A stretch of DNA of 39,254 bases, from positions 1-39,254 of the forward strand of contig JAUVHU010000015.1 in the NCBI GenBank assembly GCA_030593145.1, given 5' to 3'. The translations under genes were made by a program, and so were the position numbers. The notes beneath the pieces were generated by a model. It worked only from the letters and a program-made list of their open reading frames with translations, was not told the origin of the DNA and did not search any database. This DNA comes from Desulfobacteraceae bacterium (GTDB taxonomy: Bacteria; Desulfobacterota; Desulfobacteria; Desulfobacterales; ETH-SRB1). Shown here in pieces: positions 33,655-39,254 of the stretch. Positions within the stretch are counted from its first letter, which is position 1. Each line of letters opens with the position of its first letter.

Positions 33655-33745
33655 TACTCGTTGCTGATTACTCGTTACTCGTTGCCGGCCCTCTGACTTC
33701 CGACCTCCGACCTCTGTACCTCTGGCCTCCGATCTCTGATCTTTA
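33655..33745. repeat. Tandem word repeats (TTACTCGTTGC and CTCCGACCTC types)
   Basis: Directly repeated GTTACTCGTTGCTGATTAC words run into GACTTCCGACCTCCGACC and related C/T-rich words. The second half lies inside the 3' end of the NapH-like gene and encodes its odd Arg/Glu-rich tail. Confidence 0.7.
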
Positions 33746-34598
33746 CAACAGGCATACCGGCAATCTCATAAGAGATAGCCCCAAAACGGCATGATTCATT
33801 GAGACATTTCAGACATCTGATACAATCATACTGGTTGGACCCTTCATAGAACTTAATCCCCATTGGACAATTGTTGTAACATTCCTGGCAGTGTGTACAC
33901 TTATCAGGATCGTGGATCATTCTGAAAGCACTATGCTTATTAAATAGTGAATAGATAGCTCCCAAAGGACATGCCACACGACAAAACGGTCTGCGGCTCA
34001 ATATCATCCATACGATAAAAATGAACAATATCGTCAATTTAAAGTAAAATAACGCTCCGATTGACTCTTTTAGTTCAGGTTTTAGAAATAACAACGGAAT
34101 GCCAGCCTCCAATGTCCCGGCAGGGCATACAAACTTGCAAAACCATGTTATCCCGTATCCGTAATCATCAACAACCAGCGCGGGAAGAATAAGAATAAAT
34201 AGCGCCAGGAACAGATACTTCATATAGGTTAGAGTTTTGGCGATCTCGAACTTTGGTGAAGGGATTTTATGAATGAGTTCCTGCAGTAAACCAAATGGAC
34301 AAACCCAGCCGCAGGGCATACGTCCCACAAGGCTTCCAATCAGTCCCAGTATTCCGATAATATATGTGCCAAAATGGAAATGACCTGCTTTAAGGGCCGG
34401 CCGCAGACCAGCTATTATGCTTTGTAATGAACCAAGCGGGCAGGCACCTGTTGCAGCAGGACAGGAATAGCAGTTAAGACCAGGCACACACATTGATTTA
34501 AGCGTGCCCTGATATATTCCTTTTGTGTGTGGAAACATCCAGTAGGCATTACTTAAAACAGTTGCAACGATCTGTATCCATCGCCTTAAAACCGGCAT
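33675..34598 (-). CDS. NapH/YccM-like membrane ferredoxin (4Fe-4S) protein
   Basis: 307 residues from the ATG at 34598, which overlaps the TAA of the upstream small gene (TAATG). It has about five membrane spans and paired cysteine motifs typical of NapH/MauN/RdxA-like proteins: CVPGLNCYSCPAATGACPLG, CGWVCPFGLLQEL, CKFVCPAGTLEAG, CRVACPLGA, and two ferredoxin sites CTHCQECYNNCPMG and CIRCLKCLNESC. Such proteins pass electrons through the membrane between quinone or cytoplasmic donors and periplasmic enzymes. It follows fdhE and a CxxC membrane peptide in the formate dehydrogenase cluster, so it may link to that enzyme. The last ~20 residues (DRRPEVQRSEVGSQRAGNE) are encoded by intergenic-type repeats and are probably not functional. 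Confidence 0.88.
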   Translation of the reverse strand: MPVLRRWIQIVATVLSNAYWMFPHTKGIYQGTLKSMCVPGLNCYSCPAATGACPLGSLQSIIAGLRPALKAGHFHFGTYIIGILGLIGSLVGRMPCGWVCPFGLLQELIHKIPSPKFEIAKTLTYMKYLFLALFILILPALVVDDYGYGITWFCKFVCPAGTLEAGIPLLFLKPELKESIGALFYFKLTILFIFIVWMILSRRPFCRVACPLGAIYSLFNKHSAFRMIHDPDKCTHCQECYNNCPMGIKFYEGSNQYDCIRCLKCLNESCRFGAISYEIAGMPVVKIRDRRPEVQRSEVGSQRAGNE

Positions 34599-34753
34599 TA
34601 CCCAACCCCTATACAGTCCAGGCAAATCTTTGTTGCTTTTTCCATGACTGTTGAAACTTCGCCAAGGTTAATACCGAGGAGAATAAGAATGAGAAAAAGT
34701 ATAATCAATAAAAAAGGAAATACTCTTTTTTGGGGGGGCGAAGAATCAGGCAA
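34598..34753 (-). CDS. Small single-span membrane peptide ending CLDCIGVG (CD1871A-like CXXC protein)
   Basis: 51 residues if started at TTG 34753; too short for usual gene calls. One transmembrane helix (FPFLLIILFLILILLGINLG) is followed by a short segment and the terminal ICLDCIGVG. This matches, from memory, the CD1871A family of CXXC peptides (C-terminal CLECIGIG) found next to NapH-like ferredoxin genes. It is packed tightly: the start overlaps the fdhE stop (34746-34748) and its TAA overlaps the NapH-like ATG. The start is uncertain (TTG chosen; no ATG upstream in frame). The CxxC may be a redox or metal site that works with the NapH-like protein. Confidence 0.75.
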   Translation of the reverse strand: MPDSSPPQKRVFPFLLIILFLILILLGINLGEVSTVMEKATKICLDCIGVG

Positions 34754-35621
34754 AATGTGTTCCGCTTTCATACTTCATTTCCTTAGCCTTTATGTCAAGA
34801 TGCAGCGTCGCCACCTGTTCAAGGAGAGGATATATAATACGCTCTGTCTTTCTTGAGTCTATTGTTTTTATATATTTTTTGCACTTATCGCAAAGATCAA
34901 CCCTGTATTCTTTTTCATCTTCGCTAAAGAAATAGTTGAGTGTTTTAGTGTCGGTGTTGTCACAAAAGGGACAAACAATTCTGTTGGAAGCCCATTTATG
35001 CCAGCAGAAACCGCAAAACAAAAAGCGTTCCCCTTCTCCCTGAAACATGGAAAGCCCTGGCTGGCTTCCGCATATAGGGCAGTACCCCTTTCCCCATGGT
35101 TTGTCCTTGTCCATGTATGCTGAAAGCTGCTCGGCGCACATGGACAGGGATGGTTTCAAACTGGTGTATGCGATAAAAGCCAGATCCTTTTTTTCGACTT
35201 CAAGTTTCTTTGCCGTGTTTTCAAAAAAGGCATCATCCTCGTTAAGCAGACCGGCAAACAGTTCGCTTTGATCAAATTTATCTTCCTCAATTGCTTTAAG
35301 AACGGTCTGGGCTGTAGAAGCCATGTCCCCACCAGCCTCTTTAATAATATCGCAAATCCTTATTAATAAATCACCGGCTCCTTTTGCATCTATAGCGAAT
35401 TGCGACATGTTTATCAGTGGAAAGTTTTCCTCTGCCTTTATTGAAAGCATTTCTTCAGAAATCTGTACCTGATCGATGTGTAACTTGCTTTTTGAATCTT
35501 CCTGGGCAACAAATATTTGTCCGTAAAAATCTAAAATCATACCATAAACCGGCCTCAACTTCTTTAATGATTCAACAGCCTTTATAATCTGATTCGACGT
35601 GATGGTCATATTTTCTGACAT
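34746..35621 (-). CDS. fdhE: Formate dehydrogenase accessory protein FdhE
   Basis: About 291 residues from ATG 35621, chosen for its ribosome site (AAAGGAG); an in-frame extension to 35687 has none. The C-terminal half has the FdhE zinc/iron ribbons: YCPICGSQPGLSMF, FLFCGFCWHKWASNRIVCPFCDN and YRVDLCDKCKKYIKTID, that is four CxxC pairs. FdhE binds iron via these cysteines and is needed for maturation of periplasmic formate dehydrogenases before Tat export. It lies 142 bases downstream of fdhB and is followed by overlapping genes for a CxxC membrane peptide and a NapH-like protein. Confidence 0.92.
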   Translation of the reverse strand: MSENMTITSNQIIKAVESLKKLRPVYGMILDFYGQIFVAQEDSKSKLHIDQVQISEEMLSIKAEENFPLINMSQFAIDAKGAGDLLIRICDIIKEAGGDMASTAQTVLKAIEEDKFDQSELFAGLLNEDDAFFENTAKKLEVEKKDLAFIAYTSLKPSLSMCAEQLSAYMDKDKPWGKGYCPICGSQPGLSMFQGEGERFLFCGFCWHKWASNRIVCPFCDNTDTKTLNYFFSEDEKEYRVDLCDKCKKYIKTIDSRKTERIIYPLLEQVATLHLDIKAKEMKYESGTHFA

Positions 35622-35762
35622 GCGATCTCCTTTAACAACTGTATTGGCCATGGGTTCACGGTTACCACAACACATATCATAATTCATTAAAACATAAAAG
35701 GGGAAGAAGATGAAAAATCCCCTCCCCCCTTTATTTTAATTGTTTACTTACCTTAGCTGTCA

Positions 35763-36482
35763 TTAAAGCAGACGTGAAGTAATATTCGTTAACGGACGAA
35801 TCATTCTTCTTAATGCAACCTGCCTTGTAATGTCAAAAACAGCATTTGAGGCCATAGCATTCTTGCAGTACAGCTTCGGCTTATAACCTACGAGATAAAT
35901 AACATTTACATCATCCGCGTCTATGAGCATGGCCTTTGGAAATTTCTTTTTAGCAACTGCAAGCTGTTTTTTAGCAAGAGTAAGCATTTCACTACGATCT
36001 CCAAAATTCATCGCTCCTGTCGGGCATGTCTGAACACATGCCGGAGGCAATCCGTTTTCAACCCGGTCAATACACATGTCACACTTGGCAAGTGTGCCAT
36101 CAGGACTCTTGCGGGGTATATTATATGGGCATGATTCGATAATTTCCGCTGCATTCAGACGCTTTGTATTTGCAGTGAAGATGATCGCTCCAGTTTTATC
36201 GTCTCTATAAATGGCTCCTGGATCGCCTGCCGTCTCAAGACACGGAGCCTCGATACAATGCCGGCATTGTTCCGGGAAGAAAAGCCAGTTTAACTTCCTA
36301 TTAATCACCTCTTCACGCATTCTGACAAGTTTATACGTATCAAATGAAAGATCAGCCGGATTCTCATAAGTTCCCCGGTTTATGGTCTTTTCAGCGGGGA
36401 GATCATGCCATTGCTTACAAGCCACCTGACATCCTCTACAGGCCGTGCAAAGAGTTGTATCTATTAAAAAAGATTTACTCAT
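35763..36482 (-). CDS. fdhB: Formate dehydrogenase iron-sulfur (beta) subunit
   Basis: 239 residues. Four [4Fe-4S] cysteine groups can be seen: CTACRGCQVACKQWH, CRHCIEAPCLETAG, ESCPYNIP, and CDMCIDRVENGLPPACVQTCPTGA. This is the FdhB type of periplasmic Desulfovibrio-like formate dehydrogenases (about 215-240 residues), lacking a membrane helix and a Tat signal, so it would be carried out with FdhA. It passes electrons from the Mo/W-bis-MGD site of FdhA to periplasmic cytochromes. A strong ribosome site (AAAGGAGG) precedes the ATG, 16 bases after the fdhA stop. Confidence 0.93.
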   Translation of the reverse strand: MSKSFLIDTTLCTACRGCQVACKQWHDLPAEKTINRGTYENPADLSFDTYKLVRMREEVINRKLNWLFFPEQCRHCIEAPCLETAGDPGAIYRDDKTGAIIFTANTKRLNAAEIIESCPYNIPRKSPDGTLAKCDMCIDRVENGLPPACVQTCPTGAMNFGDRSEMLTLAKKQLAVAKKKFPKAMLIDADDVNVIYLVGYKPKLYCKNAMASNAVFDITRQVALRRMIRPLTNITSRLL

Positions 36483-36498
36483 CTATGATCACCTCCTT

Positions 36499-39254
36499 TT
36501 ATTTCTTGGTTACATTGACCATAAAGGCCTTGGATTCAGGTATCCTGGTGTTTGGATCACCTGTCGACGGGGTGAGCAGATTAGCGCTCTCCTCAGTGCC
36601 GCTTTTAGGCCAGCGCCATCCAAAATTCCATGGAATACCAACCTGGTGAACAGTGTTTCCAGCTATCTTAAACGGTTTAAAACGCTTTGTTACAATAGCC
36701 GTGCATTCCAGAGATCCACGCGCGGATGAAACTATTACACGCTTACCGTTCTTGATGCGCCTCAATTTTGCGAGTTCTTCGCTTATTTCCACAAAAACCT
36801 GGGGCTGAAGTTCAAGCAGCCACGGTTGAGGACGCGTCATGAGCCCTGTCTGCCAATGCTCTGATACACGATATGTCGTGCCGACAAACGGAAACTTTGG
36901 ATCGCATGTCGCATATTTATCAGCATCTGTTCCATATATAGGCGCAACAGGATTAATCCTCTGCTTGTTCATGAGGTTCTTTTCAACAGGGCATTCCAGC
37001 GGCTCGTAATGTTCCGGGAACGGACCATCAGCGCGGCCAGGACCGAATATCTGTCCGTGTCCATGCTTTCTCATGATAAAAGGATGTTTTGAATCCTTTC
37101 TCTTTGTTCCATCAGGATTCTCGAGAGGATACCATCCACCGTCCGGAACGTCTCCGATCCACTTCTTTGAGACATACTTGCCGGCTTTGACATCTCCTTC
37201 GAACCTGATGACCCAGTCTTTCTTATCCCACGGCTGTCCTTTGGGATCAACAGAAGCTCGGTTGTAAATAATTCTCCGGTTTACAGGCCAGCACCACGCA
37301 AAGTTCGGATACAGACCGATATTGTTCGAAGCATCTACTTTACTGCGCCTGGCTGACATGTTTCCCTTTTCCGTATAGCTATGACAATAGAGCCAATTTG
37401 CCGATGAAGTTGAACCATCAGCCTGCAGCCATGCAAAGCTTGGCACAAGCGTGCCTTTCTTGCAAAGCTTGCCCTTAACCTTGACGTCCCGTGTAAAGTA
37501 GCCGTTTATCTCTTTGGCCACCTTGTGCGGGTCATACAGGCCGTCTGTCATATAATCCCATTTCAGGTTAACTATCGGCGCAGGAAAGACACCGCCTTTT
37601 TTATAAACCTCTTTGATTTTAAGGCCGAGTTCCATTATAATGTCACCATCAGAGAGGCTGTTTCCAAGCGGTTTTGGCCCCTGATAGCGCCACTGCATCC
37701 ATCTGCCGCTGTTGGTAATGCTGCCTTCCTTTTCAACCGACACACATGCCGGAAGCATAAAAACTTCGGTCTTTATTTTAGAAGGATTCTTTCCAGGCCC
37801 TTTCCAGAATGAGCCTGTTTCATTGTCAAAAAGGTTGACATTGACCATCCAGTCAAGATTTTCCATGCCCTTGCGTACCTTATTTGCATTTGCGCCACTA
37901 CAGGCCGGATTCATACCCCAGGCAAAGAAACCCTTAACAGTACCCTTGTACATTTCATCAAAGAGGGTCAACCAGGAATAATCGGTCCCATCATCCACCT
38001 TTGGCAGCCAGTCATACCCGAAACCGTTCCTTTTAGTAGCCTTTTCGCCAAAGTACGATTTTAAGAGACTGACAGAATATTTTGGATAATTCTGCCACCA
38101 GTTTGCGGAAAGCGGATCATTGCTTTTGGGAGTCCACTTTTTGTTATACGCGGCAAGGGACACATTCGATGCCCTTGGAGTCTTAAGATATCCGGGCCAG
38201 ATATGCCACAGCAGACAGTGATCTGTGGAGCCCTGCACATTTGACTCGCCTCGTAGCGCATTAACACCACCACCGGCAACGCCCATGTTGCCAAGAAGAA
38301 GCTGTATCATCGCCATTGTTCGGATATTCTGGACACCTACCGTATGCTGGGTCCAGCCCATGGCATACATAATTGTGCCGGCTTTTCCCCTGGCGCCGGT
38401 AGCGGCATAAGTCTTGTAAACCTCCACAAGATCAGCTTGCGGAGTTCCGGTAATCTTGGAAACCAGTTTGGTATTATACCTGCTGAAATGTTTCTTCAGT
38501 AGCTGAAGAACGCAGCGGCTGTTCTTTAAAGAGCGATCAATTTTCGGGATGCCCTTTGAGTCCATATCAAAAGCCCACTTACTCTTGTCATATTTCCTGT
38601 TTTTTGCATCATAACCGGAAAAAAGACCGTTGCTGAATTCAAATGCTTTTCCGACTATAAACCCAGCATTGGTATAGTTGGCGGCATACTCTTTATTATA
38701 TAGCTTTTCATCTAATATGTACTTGATCATACCACCCAAAAAAGCAATATCCGTACCTGAACGAAGAGCTGTATATATGTCTGCCTTTGAGGATGTCCTT
38801 GTAAACCTGGGGTCAACACTAATCATCTTGGCCCCCTTTGCTTGTGCTATCTGAACATACTTAAATGATATGGGATGATTTTCAGCTGCGTTACTTCCCA
38901 TAATAAGTATGCAGTCACTGTTTCCGATGTCGATCCAGTGATTGGTCATTGCGCCACGTCCGAACGACTCTGCCAGAGCCGCAACAGTTGCGCTATGTCA
39001 GATACGGGCCTGATGTTCAACATATACAAGCCCGAGAGAACGCACCATTGCCTGATAAATCCAGCACTCTTCATTGTCCATGGCCGCGCTTCCAACCGAA
39101 ACAATGTTGCTTACCCGATTTACCACCTGTCCTTTGGCATTTTTGCGCTCAAATGACGCATCCCTTGTTTTTTTAACTCTTTTTGCAATTTCCGTCAGTG
39201 CCCAGTCCCATGAAACCTTTTTCCATGTTTTGGAATAGGGGGCTCTATACATCG
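36499..39254 (-). CDS. fdhA: Formate dehydrogenase catalytic subunit, selenocysteine-containing, N-terminus outside window
   Basis: The window shows ~917 codons; the Tat signal and first [4Fe-4S] motif lie beyond the right edge. Frames 39252-39001 and 38997-36499 are in phase across TGA 38998-39000, which falls at the classic Sec site: VEHQARI-U-HSATVAALAESFGRGAMTNHW, with the catalytic His directly after. Downstream are the molybdopterin motifs CILIMGSNAAENHP, ISVDPRFTRTSSKADIY, YAMGWTQHTVGVQNIR and the C-terminal Molydop_binding region (FVGTTYRVSEHWQTG). The enzyme oxidises formate (or reduces CO2) at a Mo or W bis-MGD site in the periplasm. It is co-transcribed with fdhB and fdhE. It proves that the organism decodes UGA as Sec, supporting the two less usual cases in the window. 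Confidence 0.95.
38965..38981 (-). promoter_or_regulatory. SECIS-like hairpin after the fdhA TGA
   Basis: Bases +17 to +33 after the UGA form a 7 bp stem CGGCUCU / AGAGUCG (one G-U) with loop GGC. The GG in the loop and the distance resemble the other two SECIS-like hairpins in the window. Confidence 0.6.

Overview
The window looks like chromosomal DNA from an anaerobic, respiring Desulfobacterota (Desulfobacterales-like sulfate reducer). This is inferred from a selenocysteine formate dehydrogenase with FdhE, a membrane-linked multihaem cytochrome module, rubredoxin, a CcdA/thioredoxin set, moderate GC with A/T-rich intergenic regions, and many palindromic intergenic repeats. No rRNA, tRNA, CRISPR array, phage or transposase gene was seen.

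Layout: (1) 1-4514: the 3' end of alaS, then a convergent three-gene respiratory module: Tat-exported 4Fe-4S protein, NrfD/HybB membrane protein and a long multihaem cytochrome. The cytochrome reads as one 674-residue, 13-haem protein only if an in-frame TGA at 1685-1687 is decoded as selenocysteine; a short GG-loop hairpin follows it. (2) 4711-13837: a lone HicB-like protein, nth, rubredoxin, an orphan solute-binding protein, dapB, a MurU-AmgK fusion and a PlsB-like acyltransferase. (3) 14189-16964: small membrane protein, RNase H, NamZ-like (DUF1343) and TrmO. (4) 16988-20181: rlmD and cinA, with two copies of a ~280 bp palindromic MITE-like element. (5) 20278-23106: lnt and prfB, the latter with the classic +1 frameshift. 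(6) 23408-25630: EF-hand-like exported protein, membrane protein and ECF sigma factor. (7) 25777-30662: an arsenic-type operon: arsR, ArsP/DUF318 permease, two small CxxC thioredoxin-like proteins, a SurA_N-thioredoxin fusion, CcdA, and an ArsM whose third arsenic-binding cysteine position is an in-frame TGA followed by a SECIS-like hairpin. (8) 31089-33647: HD-domain protein, Old Yellow Enzyme-like flavoprotein and an exported TlpA-like thioredoxin. (9) 33675-39254: formate dehydrogenase fdhA (Sec, N-terminus outside the window), fdhB, fdhE, a 51-residue CxxC membrane peptide and a NapH/YccM-like ferredoxin protein.

Together the genes suggest periplasmic electron transfer (formate to cytochromes and the quinone pool), thiol/selenol redox chemistry for arsenic, and murein recycling (NamZ plus MurU-AmgK). 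The main point of interest is three apparent UGA-selenocysteine codons in 39 kb, one of them in an octahaem tetrathionate-reductase-family cytochrome, which I do not know as a described selenoprotein. The second theme is the density of palindromic intergenic elements, several of which supply or touch the stop codons of neighbouring genes.
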